Shown here one piece after another: positions 51,943-63,960 of a stretch of 64,000 nucleotides of DNA. The translations under genes and the position numbers were made by a program. The notes below the pieces were generated by a model, which was given only the letters and a program-made list of their open reading frames with translations, did no database searches and was not told the origin of the DNA. Source of the stretch: Megaleporinus macrocephalus (lineage: Eukaryota > Chordata > Actinopteri > Characiformes > Anostomidae); contig CM038702.1 in assembly GCA_021613375.1 (NCBI GenBank), positions 25,640,349 through 25,704,348 of the forward strand, read 5' to 3'. Numbering within the stretch: the first letter of the stretch is position 1; every line of letters starts with the position of its first letter.

Positions 51943-53223
51943 ACCTAAACCTTAACCACAACTACTACTGCCCTAATAGTAACCCTAAACCTAAACATTA
52001 ACCTTAATGCTAACCTTAACGCTAAACCTAACCTTACCCTTACCCTAACCTTAACCCTAAACCTAACCTTACCCTTACCCTTACCCTAACCTTAACCCTA
52101 AACCTAACCTTACCCTTACCCTAACCTTAACCCTAAACCTAACCTTACTCTTACCCTTACCCTAACCTTAACCCTAAACTTACCCTTACCATTAAACTTA
52201 CTCTTAACTTTACATTTACCCATATCCTAACACTAACCTCAACCTTACCCTAACCCTAACCCTAACCTCAACCTAACCCTAACACTAACCTCAACCTTAC
52301 CCTAACACTAACCTCAACCTTACCCTCACCCTAACACAAACCTCAACCTTACCCTAACACTAACCTCGACCTTACACTAACACTTACCCTAACCTCAACC
52401 TAACCCTAACACTAACCTCAACCTTACCCAAACACTAACCTCAACCTTACCCTAACCCTAACACAAACCTCAACCTTACCCTAACCCTAACACTAACCTC
52501 GACCTTACACTAACACTTACCCTAACCTCAACCTAACCCTAACACTAACCTCAACCTTACCCAAACACTAACCTCAACCTTACCCTAACCCTAACACAAA
52601 CCTCAACCTTACCCTAACCCTAACACTAACCTCAACCTAACCCTAACACTAACCTCAACCTTACCCAAACACTAACCTCAACCTTACCCTAACCCTAACA
52701 CAAACCTCAACCTTACCCTAACCCTAACACTAACCTCAACCTTACCCTAACACTAACCTCGACCTTACCCTAACACTAACCCAAACCTCAACCTAACCCT
52801 AACACTAACCTCAACCTTACCTTAACCCTAACACAAACCTCAACCTTACCTAACCCTAGCCTCAACCTTACCCTAACCCTAACCTCAACCTTACCCTAAT
52901 ACTAGCATCAAACATACCGTAACCCTAACACTAACCTCAACCTTACCCTAACTGTAGCCTTAACCTTAACCATATGCTAATCTTACCCTAACATTAACCT
53001 TAAAATTACCCTAATCTTACACTAACTCTAATCTTAAAACTTACTCTAACTCTAATTTTACCCTAACTCTGATCTTACCCTAACTTTAATCTTACCCTAA
53101 CTTGAATCTTAAACGTACCTTTATCTTACCCTACCCCTACCCTAACTTTACCATTGCAATAACCATAACTATAAGCTTACCTTTAGCCCTACCATTATCT
53201 TTATCCTTACCGTTACATTAATT
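51943..53223. repeat. Degenerate telomere-like satellite (CCCTAA variants), about 1.28 kb
   Basis: A long run of hexamer-like variants on the plus strand: CCCTAA, CCTTAA, ACCTCA, CTTACC, CACTAA. From 52020 to 52160 it follows a short higher-order pattern of about 50 bases (AAACCTAACCTTACCCTTACC). From about 52230 to 52760 the pattern is CTAACCTCAACCTTACC with a longer period: the rare CCTCGACC variant recurs at 52364, 52497 and 52757, spacings of 133 and 260 (about 2 x 130). Periodicity decays towards 53220. Left flank is a C8/CA run and TTGTGGGG; right flank is ATCCCCACAAG and TCCTCACAA. Confidence 0.92.
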
Positions 53224-54721
53224 GAATGATTTACAAGCTTAAAATCCCCACAAGAAAAAGGTCCTCACAACAAAGTGTGTGAGAATAAGTTTTGGTTACC
53301 ACAATGCAGCACACATAAACACACATTACTAAATGTACTAAGCTGAACAGATATGGAGCACATTTACTGTAAGATTCTTTACAAAACAGGCGATTTGATC
53401 TCATAAGGACATTAATTTATACATGATGTATACAAACAACCATATTAATCCAATATATAAGCAGAATATAACAAACCAGGAAAGCTTTGTTTAAAATATA
53501 TATAATCTGTATTTGGTAAATAACAGAATGGGGATGAACTGTATAGGATAACAAGGATAAGGATAACAAATGCTTTGTATCAATTTTACCTATTGATACT
53601 AATAATAAAATAAACTACACAACAGGAGAGCCAGAAGAGCACTAATCATATCTGGCAAAGACAGAGGCCAAAGAGTAACATGGATATATCCAACAAAAAA
53701 AACAAAATATATGTGTTTAGCTAATGAACTATCATTTATACCTAAATTAATTAACTGCATTCTAAGTCTAAAGATTAATAGCCAAATTGAAAACATATCC
53801 CCACCTATTTCACATAAAACATGTTTTAACCCAATAAACTCTTAAGAGCTTGCAAGTTGGGTCCACCCTTCAATTCCCTACCATAAATATGAGATATATT
53901 GTTAGTTATTAAATTATACAAACTAGTATATGAATAATGTTATTACAAAATAACTCATATTAGATGAATGATTAATAGCAGTTATTTAGTAATGTATAGG
54001 ATGTACAGTTACTGAATAATTCACAGCATATACTGACTTATTTATACTATAATCTGAATATTGTTTAGTAGTTACTCCATAATTTACAGTAGATACTAAA
54101 TACTGTAGATTCTGAATATTTTACCTTAGTAACTAATTAATAGCACATACAGAATAATTGATCACCTAAACTGAATATTGTATAGTAGTTACTGAAACAC
54201 AAGTAAATATATTAAAAACGGTATATGCCCAGCCACAGTAAAGAAAAATGACACCAATATCTAACAAACAACCAAATGACTTGACCATCTCAGTGTGCTT
54301 TTTTATATTCAGTTCCTTACATTACATGTTAGAAATTACTATATAACTCCTAGATTACTAAATATTCGTCCTGAAGATTATTACATGAATAATAACCCTG
54401 CAGTTTGGAAGGTTCAACACATACAGCAAAACTTGTTGCTATAAACAGCCAAAGTGACAGACTGGTCTGTATGTGGGTCCACACTTCAAGTGCTCACTCT
54501 TATAACTACAGAACTTAAGCTTCAGCGCAAATTTGTGAAAATATCAATCCAAAGTGACAAACGAGCTAAACAAATAACTCCTAAACAAACAAGTGTTTTA
54601 AATATAGATGCTTCTCTCAGTGGCCGGCTGATTTACTATGAGTGACTGGCCGGCGTATTAGTGCTTATGGTTTCCTCCTCACTCTCCACAGGGACTCCGC
54701 ACCTGTTATTTCAGAGATCCA

Positions 54722-54748
54722 TACACACAGACACACACACACACACAC
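54722..54748. repeat. (CA)n microsatellite
   Basis: ACACACAGACACACACACAC-type tract 40 bases from the proposed exon 1 donor. Confidence 0.85.
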
Positions 54749-54788
54749 TTATACAAACACAGAGAGATCTTCTCCAAACTGGACTCAC

Positions 54789-54890
54789 CTTTTCTTCTTT
54801 CAGTCTTTTCCCTCTTTTAGTCTTTTCCACTCTGTGATCTCTACAATCCTACTGAGCTTCAGCTGCCAGTAAAATCCACGCTGAGAGAGA
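54789..54890 (-). other. sema3c: candidate sema3c non-coding first exon (5' UTR)
   Basis: On the minus strand this stretch ends AAGAAGAAAAG followed by GTGAGTCC, a full-consensus 5' splice site at 54788. It sits 12.8 kb upstream of the acceptor at 42010, on the right strand to supply the 5' UTR that the first coding exon needs. The sequence is purine-rich and has no long reading frame. It abuts a 450-base purine/pyrimidine-biased tract that could be the promoter. The 5' boundary shown is arbitrary because no TSS signal is clear. This is inference: I see the donor and the geometry, not a transcript. Confidence 0.4.
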
Positions 54891-55350
54891 GAGAGGAGAG
54901 AAAGTGAGAAAGGAGGTGTGCTGATCCATCCAGCTGCCTCTGTAGGACCACAGACTGAGGCAGGGGGGGGCTAAGATAGAGTATATGGAGAGAGAGGAGA
55001 GAAAGAGAGAGTGGGATGGATAAGAGAGAGAAGGGGCAGAGAGGGGAGGGAGGGAGGGAGTGCAAAAAGACAAGAGAGAAGAAGTGAAAGAGAGTGTAAA
55101 AGAGCGAGTAGTAGAAAAAGAGAGAGTAAAAGCAAGAGCATATGACTGAGAGAGATAGAGAGAAAGCGCAAGAGAGAGAGAGAGATGAGGAAGCGACAGA
55201 AGGAGCGCTGGTTTCCTATTACACTTCTCCACTTGAGCCTCCCCTCTACTTTTTCCCCTCCCTCCCTTTCTCCCACCCTCCCTCCCTCTCCGTTGCTCTC
55301 TCTCCCTTTCTCAAATGTCCCTCCCTCGCTCTCTTCCTCTAACGAGACAG
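54881..55350. promoter_or_regulatory. polypurine/polypyrimidine mirror tract, possible sema3c promoter region
   Basis: The plus strand is GA-rich from about 54881 to 55195 (runs such as GAGAGAGAGGAGAGAAAG) and then abruptly CT-rich from about 55219 to 55350 (CCCTCCCTTTCTCCC-type blocks). The two halves are opposed, so they could pair as a hairpin or form triplex DNA. It lies directly upstream, on the minus strand, of the candidate non-coding exon. Long open frames here are low-complexity artefacts. A promoter role is inferred from position only; no TATA box was found. Confidence 0.3.
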
Positions 55351-55386
55351 CAGTGGGATCATCCACTCTTTCCAGTTCCAGGCCCT

Positions 55387-55480
55387 GTGTGTGTGTGTGT
55401 GCATGTGTATTCAGTGCTTTGTGGGGACCAAATCCCCCAAGTCTGATGAACACATGATTGTGTGGTTGTGGGCACATTTA
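55387..55480 (+). repeat. GT-run / TTTGTGGGGACCAAATCC repeat
   Basis: GTGTGTGTGTGTG followed by CAGTGCTTTGTGGGGACCAA and GGTTGTGGGCACATTTAG. Same organisation as 29262-29500. It lies just upstream of the proposed sema3c promoter. Confidence 0.55.
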
Positions 55481-57074
55481 GCTGCTGTTGTTGAGGAAAA
55501 ACACTTTTTACCCAAAACTGTCTCATCTGTCTCTACTTAAATAAACTACATAGCAAGAGACGCTGAATGCATTAAACTTGACCATGTCTGATGTAGGTTA
55601 TGAAAAGAGAACTACAAGATAACGTGTGGAGCCAACCAAGGTGATTCAATTCTAAACAATGTTTGATGTTTACATATATTGTAGTTTCTTAGTAGCTACT
55701 CAGTAATATAGGTGCTACTGATTAATAAGTCATAAAGGTGCTGTAGAATAAATTATATGTTGTTTTCTGCCTATGTGATGTTGTTTTGGGTGAAAAATGC
55801 CCAGATGCAGTTTTACACGACTATTTACACTTTATGATTTGTCCCTAGAATAAAACCCCATAAATAACTTTATGAGCTCTGCTCTAATTTGCTAGTTTAC
55901 AGCGAAGCTCCGCGGTGATCACACAGAAGCAACATGAAGAAATAGACACAATAAAAATAGAATGAATAAACTTCTCGGTAAAAGGTCATAATACTATTTA
56001 ATAAGCTATACTAACATGAGTTATTCAGAGCTTCATTAAAGGGCGGAGTGAAGCTGCTCAGTTCTGTCCAGGTTTAAAAATTAAAAAAAATAAAAGTAGT
56101 TGGAAAGAAAGTTACTCACTGTTCACCAGCAGTTACATTCATGTATGAGCATGTACAAGCAGAAACTTTAAAAAAGCGGACCAATAATAACTTTAACATT
56201 AATCACCCTTAAATAGTTCTGTTTCTTGGAAAGGCTATGAAAAGTTCCAACGTCCCCTTTGCAGTCTGGAACAACTAATTTATCCATATAGTCTGCCATT
56301 TTCATCGTGTCCTTGTTTGCCCATTTTTCCACTCTCTATCACAAATACAGGATTTCGAGAAGAAGAAGACAACGATATCTGAGTTCACGGTGTGTTCACA
56401 GTACTCTTTGTATTTAAATATGCCAGTGTAAATATAGTTTTTCATTAAGGTATTAAAACACGTCTACTTTTAAAGGTTCAATAAAGGACTACAGCACAAC
56501 TTACTCCAGTAGTTCTCCACATCTGTTTGGTTGGAAAACACTTAAATACTCATATTGGTCTTATAGTTGCTACAGAATAATTTGTACTAGTAGATAATTC
56601 AGCCTTCAGTATATTCCTGTTCTCGTGCTTTCGGGTTTAAAAGTGTGTACAATTAGTAGGTAAAACAAACAAAACAAAAACACTAAAGAACAACACATAA
56701 TCAACAATATTGAGAAATCATTTTATTAATGATATTAATGATTAGTGATCAGATTAGTGATCAAATGTTTTTGTTCCTTTAAAATCAGTACCAGTATCAA
56801 TTACATGTTTTTTCATTTTGGGCAGGACCCAGTTAGGATGACTCTAAACTAGAGATTTGTTAATTGTAGATTAGGTAATCTAGTATTAGCCTATTTTCTG
56901 CTCTTCTGTGAGATTTAGGTTTCTGCTCATTTTCAGGAATGATTTTTTTAAGTTGAAAAAACGTGTATGAGCACTGACCCGCACCGCAAAGACCTTCAGT
57001 CTTCAGTCTGCACACACTGCTGGAACACTGCTTTCACTCTGAAGGTAAAATATTACTAATGTTGGACTCGAAAA

Positions 57075-57300
57075 TTATCATTTGGTTTGGAAGGCTGGCT
57101 CGACCATTTTACAAAAGCTGCACGCCTCAGCAAAGGAATTACCGAGGCCTTTTCCTTCATGCTCCTCTGCCAAGTCATTAATTGCAGGCGCAGATGAACA
57201 TGAGGGTTATGTATGCAATTGTTGGCACATAGATATGAGAGCTGAATGATGAAAAACACAGTAGAATTAAGAAATCTAAAATTATGTGACACCTTTACAA
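57075..57300. promoter_or_regulatory. Possible upstream regulatory element
   Basis: Repeat-free block about 2.2 kb upstream (minus strand) of the candidate first exon, with AAGTCATTAATTGCAGG and TATGCAATTGTTGG, both rich in homeodomain/bZIP-type cores. Appearance is that of conserved non-coding DNA; not verified. Confidence 0.25.
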
Positions 57301-58549
57301 GGGGCTAAATATGGTTAAGTGCACATGTGTGGGTGTGCAGGGACATTTGTTCTCACCCTGGGCGTTAAGGATATGTATGGGCCCTTGAACTGGATTATTT
57401 TCTGGATTCTTTGTTGTAATTTTATGTCTTTATTTATGTTTTTGGAATTCACACAGACACAGAAAAATACATATTTGTGCTAGTCCTGGTTTGGGTCCAG
57501 CATTATTCATATTTTTTCCCACCCCAGTGCTACAGGATAGCCAATCAGCATTTGCTTGATGCACAGTTCTATGGATTTGTACAATGCAAAGTTGAGATTC
57601 TGGAGGCACATATGTCATGGCATCTGCAACCTTTACCCATATACAACTTCTCTGCATATAAACACAGATATATTTACATGCATCTACGCAGAAGGGTAAC
57701 TCAGTTATCTAGAAGTTTCACAATCTATGGTGGGCTAGTTTTAGCTTTTTGTTAAAGCTAAGACAATTGTAGCAAAATTAACCAAACGGCTTAAACATGA
57801 AAAACAAAGAGCCACAAATTTAAACATTTCAAAGACAATACATATTTATTAGCCAAACCGGGGCTAGAGCAAAGTTTATAAGATCAAAACAGGGCAGTAA
57901 ATTAGGCTCAGTGGAATTCCAGTCATTTTCTGTGTTACAGGGTGACATCAACTCGTAACACAATCCTAATTGCCTGCCTACTGGCATACTGGAACGTCCT
58001 CACACAACATACAAAGAGCAAGAAAACTTTAAACTGACCACTCTGAAATGTCCTGTTCCAGTCTAGTTTGTTCAGGATCAGATTCTGACTTAAACTAATA
58101 TGGCAGAGCCATCCCCACAGTAAGAACAGCCACAGTGGTGTGGGGGCGGACTCTTTTTGAATCTTAGATATCTAGTTTTTGCTATAAACTTTAAAATCAA
58201 GTTAAAGTTAATGAAATGTTTAATTTTAGCTAAGGCTGCAGGCAGCTATCCACAACACAGGTGTAAGTCTTACTCTGCTCTCTGGTTTAGTGTGAAATAT
58301 TGCCAATATGGCCAGGTTTCCAAACATCACTTTAAACTAAATCATTCTTATATCGCATTTGTTGGATATCTCTCCAACACTCACATCTCACAGATCGCTT
58401 ACTTTCTATCTTTCTCTCAGACACACATACACGCTGTGTTAATTATAGACAGGTCACAGTGTTCCTCAGTGCTCCTGTCAGTTTACAAGCAGCACTAAAA
58501 CCACAATCCTTACCGCCATACAGCACAGCACAGAGATCAGGGAGAAGCC

Positions 58550-58553
<4 letters not shown>

Positions 58554-58609
<56 letters not shown>
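58554..58609. repeat. (GT)n microsatellite, 56 bases
   Basis: A perfect GT tract of 28 units. An inverse CA tract lies 97 bases further right. Confidence 0.99.
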
Positions 58610-58610
<1 letters not shown>

Positions 58611-58705
58611 AGACAGGGGGAAATAATTAGCTCCATTCTGACACATGAAGTGATTTACGGTTTCCCAGTGAAACTGTCAGAGCTGCCAGGCGTATGCCTG
58701 TAAAA

Positions 58706-58740
58706 CCACACACACACACGCACACACACACACACACACA
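58706..58740. repeat. (CA)n microsatellite
   Basis: CA units with one CG interruption. With the GT tract at 58554-58609 it forms an inverted pair. Confidence 0.95.
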
Positions 58741-59514
58741 AAGCCTAACACAGAACACACTGTGACAGCACATACCAAAAGCTGTAAATTACACTAATGC
58801 ATCGGATGTGGCACGCAGCACATCACCTCAGACTCTCTCTGTTTCTCACATTCACACACACATAAGTACATACACTCATATTCCGCAGGCTTTTTATTTA
58901 TAATGAAGACATCCAGTGGAGAGAACAAACACCAGACAGCTCTAGATGGCATGAAAACTCCGGTGTGTCTGCAGGTCTATCTGATCAGTTTAGCTAACAA
59001 AATATGAATACAAGGCATTCCTGGACTTAAAGGACTCATGCCCTACAGTCTTCTTGTCAGTTATATCTTTGCTTGAGTTCCACATATAATATTTGTGTAG
59101 GTTTATGTAGCAAGAAAAAATTCCACGTTTCCAAGCTCCCTTAGAATTAAACAGGCTGATTTTGTTACTACACCTCTGGGCTGTAAAGGTCTGTTGTTTC
59201 AATTGGCAGTCCTTTAAAAAAGCCTCATTTAAAAAGCAGCCCCGCCTGAAATAGTTCTTATGACTTCAGTGTGAAAGGTGCATGACTAATCTGCAGTTCA
59301 ATCGAATTAAAAATAATTATATTTGGATAAAATTCTTGCTCAGGGTGAGTTTTGTTATAACTGTTATACCGGTACGCCACAAATAAGTGGAGATAACACT
59401 GAATTTGAATTTAAATTAAAACTATTTGCCACTCGTGATTGTATGCAGCAGAATCGACCTCTGCGTTTAACTAATCCATGCAGTGAAACACACACACAAT
59501 AGACAGTGACGTGA

Positions 59515-59625
59515 CTGTCGGAGCGGTGGGCAGTCCTATCTACAGCGCCCAGGGAGCAGTTGGATGTTAGGTGCCGTGCTCAAGGGCACTTCATTCAGGT
59601 CCTGTAGGTTCAGGGAATCTAACAG
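59515..59625 (+). repeat. Dispersed repeat with GTGCTCAAGGGCACTTCA motif, copy 1
   Basis: CGGAGCGGTGGGCAGTCCTA, AGCGCCCAGGGAGCAGTTGG, GGTGCCGTGCTCAAGGGCAC. This motif string is common in fish interspersed repeats. A related inverted copy is at 46160-46245. Confidence 0.65.
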
Positions 59626-62600
59626 GCTGACCACAAGACTGATTCAACAGCCCCTGACTACCCTATGCAATGTGATTTTCAGTAACATTTTAAATGAGAA
59701 TTTAGGAGACCCTCGAACATCTAATGTATTGCCCCTGAAGTTGTCCACTTTGCTTTGGCGGCAGCCATTGGCGTAGGAACTGGGGGGGGGATGGGGGGAT
59801 GTGTCCCACCCAATATCAGAAACAGGTAGATTTTTCCCACCCAAAAATTAAACCACAGAAAAAGCAGAAACTGTTTAAAACACTTTATTTTAAAAGCGCG
59901 TTTTGGCAGCCTTCGTAATTCATGCACTGTTTTTGTTGTTAGCAACGGCTCTGGTTGTTAGGTGGTCTTTAACTTTAAGGTTTGTGTTGAGATGCCTGTT
60001 CAGAAATATCCGTCAGTCAGCAGCTTCACTGACCCGAGCTCTCGCCTCGCTGGAGAGTCGGGTAGCACTCGCCAGCAATGAGAGCAATGAACAGCAAAAT
60101 TTACTGCAATAAAAATGGCTTTTGGATAATTTGTTGTTATGGTAACAGATTAGGAGGGTTTGGGTTAGCTAACGTTTATATTAACTTTAACAGAAGGCAC
60201 TCTGAAACGTAAAGTTACATTACTCCCTGATCACGCCCCAAACTGCAGACCAGGTGCGGAGCTAGCCTTAGTTTAGATTTAAATTGAGTCCAAGCTCCCT
60301 CAAAGGATTATAGTAAAAAAAATATTTTTTCTTTTAATTTTGTCTCTGACAAGCTGGAAACCATAAAGAGAACCAATTATTTTAACAACGAAAAGACAGC
60401 AGCCCTTCCCTTGCCTTCTCTTTCTAGTGTGTCTAGTAGGTTTTGCAAAGGAGTATTTTTGTACTTTATCACTCAGAACCAACACATTGCCGTCATTATC
60501 AACAGTTCATATTTCTGATCACTCTTTATTCTGTTATTGTTAGCTAGGAGTGACTATCTGACAGTTTATATTAATTTAGCAGGCTAATGCTGCAGGTGGT
60601 CTGTTTACTGTTTATAAAGGAGAGAGAAGCTGCAGCTGCTGTTCTGTTGGTTAGTCTGTGTGTTATTAAAGCTAAGGTGCTAGAGTAATGCTGTCTGTAT
60701 GTGTATTAGCTAATTAATTTTAAAGAATGATAAGATATGAAGAGATGATGTTTTAACGTAACTGTGTGTGTGTATGTGTGTGGTCAGCAGGTCAGCTATA
60801 GATATTGTATTAGCAATTTCAGCTTCATCTGTAAGGGTAAATGATTTGCTATATTGGCTGCAAGCGTTGCCAAAGACAAAGCATCTCTCTCTGGGTTAAT
60901 ACTGAAGCAACCTGGCACTCGCTCGGAGAGGCTCTAATGTTGTGACTTTGCAGACAGCCACATGCCTAGGATCATGTTAGACTCATGCCCTTCAACAAAG
61001 GGACTTTACAAGACTGTTTATGCCTATTTGGCGTTGGGGGTTGGTCACCATCAGAGTGAAGTGTGTGGCTAATGGTGACCTCCCCCCATGGTTTTGTGCC
61101 TCTGTATGTGCTTTTCCTGCTGTATGCTTAATACAAAGAACATCTTGCAGCAGGATCCTGGCCTCCCGTGTGTCTTACTCTCTGCCGATGCTGCAATACT
61201 ACTAAAAGCAAAATGACTTGCTTTTGGAAAACGGGAAAAAATAACATCCACTTCATACTTGGGTATATTTGACAATACAGCCTCAAACACAACAAGATTT
61301 TACCATATTGAGAATATTTTGTGTGTTATAATTGTTGTAGGTCGTGCTATAAAATTAACCCATACGGGCAGGATGCAAGTTATTCAAATGTAAGTATTGG
61401 CAACCATTACATACAAACAAGATGATCTGGTCAAAACCATGATATCCATTTTTGTGCTTTTTACTCAGGAAAGTAAAATCTCATCTGATCTGGCCACAAT
61501 GATGATTCATTTGCCCCCCGTGCAAAATGTTTGAGCACCCCTGGCCAACCTGCCGGTCCACTTACCAACCTACTGCATCCTGCCCACATGCACAAGCACA
61601 AGTGCCGCTGCAGGCTAGAAGAATGGCAAAGAAGCTTACAACCACTTGCTAAACAAACCAGGAAAGGAAAACAGACAAGACTTCCAACAAAAAAGAGGCT
61701 GGATGAAGCTAAAGGAAAAACCACAGTAAACACCGGTGTCACATTTCAGCAGTGAAGGAGACTGAGGGCACAGAAAGGCCTGGAAAGCGATAATACATGA
61801 GGTAGGTGGATAGTGTTGTATGCTTTAAAGGAGGGCTAAAGGTAGGGGGTGGGACTTTTTCAGTTGCATTTTCTAAAAAACTAGCTTCAACAGAATCACC
61901 TGCTGCAGTTTTAAGATACTCTACAGACTTCTGCCCAGCCAAGTCCTACTGTTAGCTGTCCAGCCCATTCAGACAGACAGTTTTCTAGCATGATGCGAGC
62001 CACTCAACAAACAGCACTGTGATGCTACGGCACCGTGTTTTGCCATAGATTTACAGTTCATGGATTTACAGTAATGTTCCATTTTTAACAACATACAACA
62101 TTAACATTGCAACCTAAACTTATACATGAATTAAATTGTATGTTTGTTGCTGAGAGCAAAGAACTGCCTTAAATATGAAGGTGCTGTTTTTGGCAAAAGT
62201 CTAAGGTGTGTCCTATATTACTATTATCATATTACTCATGTCCCATGTGTGTGTGTTTGCACGTGTGTGTCCAAATGGATGTTTCCAGATGTGCCGTGTT
62301 TTTCACGCTGGTGTTAAGTGGTTTATGTCGGAGATGCTTTGACTCAACATTCCTGCCACTCATTCAAACGAGCAAAACATATTTGTCAGTGTGTACAGAT
62401 GTTTCAGTTAGACTTGTGAGTTTTTGTGCAAGAAACTGATCATCTGATACCCGCAGCCATCGGAGATCCATTATGTAAAACTGAACTGAAAAAATGAAAG
62501 AGGAATCCACATGCGAGCGTGATTTAGTAAAACAACACACTGGCTGCATCGCATTTAACACTGTTATGTTCTGACTCATGCAGAGAGAAGCTCAGTATGT

Positions 62601-62931
62601 GAGGCTCCTTTGTGTAAGTGCATCTCTCTCTCTCACGCATCCTAAACCAGCCCAAACCCCAAACACTACAGAAACACACAGACACCATATACTCAAACTG
62701 CTCCAAATACTCAAACCATGTACTGAGCTTGCGCAGTCAACTGATACTGCTGATTCAACCTGTAAACAGCTTTATTTCCGACTAAATCAAATCAAAGTTT
62801 ATTTGTCATATACATAATCATACATGATACAACTAGCAGTGAATTGCTTTGACAACATACATGAAACAGCTTATATACAGAGATAATATAATATTAATAC
62901 AAATAATAATATATAATATTATGTTACATTG

Positions 62932-62933
<2 letters not shown>

Positions 62934-62999
<66 letters not shown>
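62934..62999. repeat. (TA)n microsatellite inside LINE 3' UTR
   Basis: A perfect TA tract within the 3' UTR of the LINE relic, followed by TATTTATATATATACACACA. Confidence 0.98.
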
Positions 63000-63003
<4 letters not shown>

Positions 63004-63160
63004 TTATATATATACACACATACACAATATATACACAGAAGTGTAGATTAACATTTTTGAGTGCAGAGTACAAAATGTGAATGAAATGAATAAAGGTTTA
63101 ACTGCTGTGCCACTAAGTAGGGGTCCTATGTATGATGAATGATGTGTGTGGGAGGTGGTC

Positions 63161-63757
63161 CTAGTTGCCCTGGTTCAGAGCCTTTATAGCCTTCCGGCAG
63201 AAGCTCTTCATCCTCTCTGTATTTGCCTTCAGGGAACAAAAGCGCTTTCCTAACTTCAGCAGAGAGATAAGGCCATTGATGGTATGCCTGGGATCTTTCA
63301 CAATCTTCCAGGTGTGGGTCCACGAACGCTTGTAATAGGTGGTCAGCAGGTCAGTAAGCTCGGTTCGATTGTTGAACTCTGCTGAACGCACCGCTGTCTG
63401 TAAAGCCCGACTGTCTTGCTTGGTGCTGTTCCCAACCCAGCCTTTGATGTTCCCTGTAAGGATGCCTTCAATGGTGCAGGTGTAGAAGTTCTGCAACACC
63501 TTAGAGAGCCGTCTGAAGTTCCTCAGGCATCTGAGGTGGTATAGACATTGAACAGTCTTCTTTACCAAAGAGTGGCAAGACCATGACAGGGGCTGCGAGA
63601 TGTAAACTCCAAGGTACTTGAAACTGTCTACTCTTTTCACTGCAGCTCCATTGATCTAGATAGTGTGGTAGCTTCTCTCCTGCTTCTTGCTGCCATCCAC
63701 TATCAGCTTCTTTGTCTTGCTGACTTTAGGGAGGAGATCCTGGCACCATTTCTTCAA
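63161..63757 (-). pseudogene. LINE reverse transcriptase C-terminal fragment
   Basis: The frame starts LKKWCQDLLPKVSKTKKLIV, matching the thumb-proximal W-C-x-D...N-V-S-K-T-K-E-L-I-V-D-F segment of fish jockey-type LINE RTs. It passes a TAG near 63656, then reads INGAAVKRVDSFKYLGVYIS, followed by LVKKTVQCLYHLRCLRNF, FYTCTIEGILTGNIKGWVG and a final stop after KALNQGN. The catalytic YADD motif would lie upstream and is missing. The in-frame stop and 5' truncation make it inactive. Confidence 0.8.
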
Positions 63758-63767
63758 GTGTTATTAG

Positions 63768-63960
63768 AAACCCCGACCTTGTACTTACACTGACTGGCCA
63801 CTTTATTAGAAACACATACCTTGTACTTACACTCACTGGCCACTTTATTAGAAACCTCTGCCTTGTACTTCCACTCTCTGGCCACTTTATTAGAGACACC
63901 TACCTTGTACTTCCACTCACTCGTCACTTTATTAGAAACACCTAAAATGTGCTTCTACTC
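63768..63960 (-). repeat. Minisatellite, ~41-bp unit, about four and a half units
   Basis: The plus strand repeats ACTGGCCACTTTATTAGAAA then CACCTACCTTGTACTTCCAC, the reverse complement of the arrays at 16.6 and 41.7 kb. Units begin near 63790, 63832, 63874 and 63916. It directly cuts off the LINE relic to its left. Confidence 0.9.

Larger units (their letters stand above)
42011..54788 (-). other. sema3c: putative sema3c 5'-UTR intron (about 12.8 kb)
   Basis: If the first exon at 54.8 kb is real, this is its intron. It contains the inverted repeat copy at 46.2 kb, a tandem GCTACAAGGCTAATGTA pair near 49300-49337 and the telomere-like array. 42.1-46.1, 47.4-51.6 and 53.3-54.7 kb hold nothing else that I can support. 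Confidence 0.45.
55481..62783. other. Upstream flank with no recognised gene
   Basis: Intergenic-looking DNA with the candidate element at 57.1 kb, GT/CA microsatellites at 58.6 kb, a dispersed repeat at 59.5 kb and a G-rich run (nine G, then six G) at 59781-59798 that could fold as a quadruplex. No exons with convincing splice context were seen. Confidence 0.6.
62784..63768 (-). mobile_element. 5'-truncated non-LTR retrotransposon (jockey superfamily, CR1/L2/Rex1-like)
   Basis: The minus strand holds the 3' part of a LINE: the end of the reverse transcriptase (about 63757-63161), a 3' UTR, and a tail ending ACAAATAAACTTTGATTTG near 62784. A large TA microsatellite (62934-62999) sits in the 3' UTR. 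The 5' side is cut off at about 63768, where a ~41-bp minisatellite array begins. Clade assignment within the jockey superfamily is uncertain without alignment. Confidence 0.75.

Noticed and set aside
54849..55477. Long minus-strand serine/leucine-rich frames (up to 168 codons)
   Set aside because: They are translations of the GA/CT mirror tract and a GT run; low complexity with no start context or domain.
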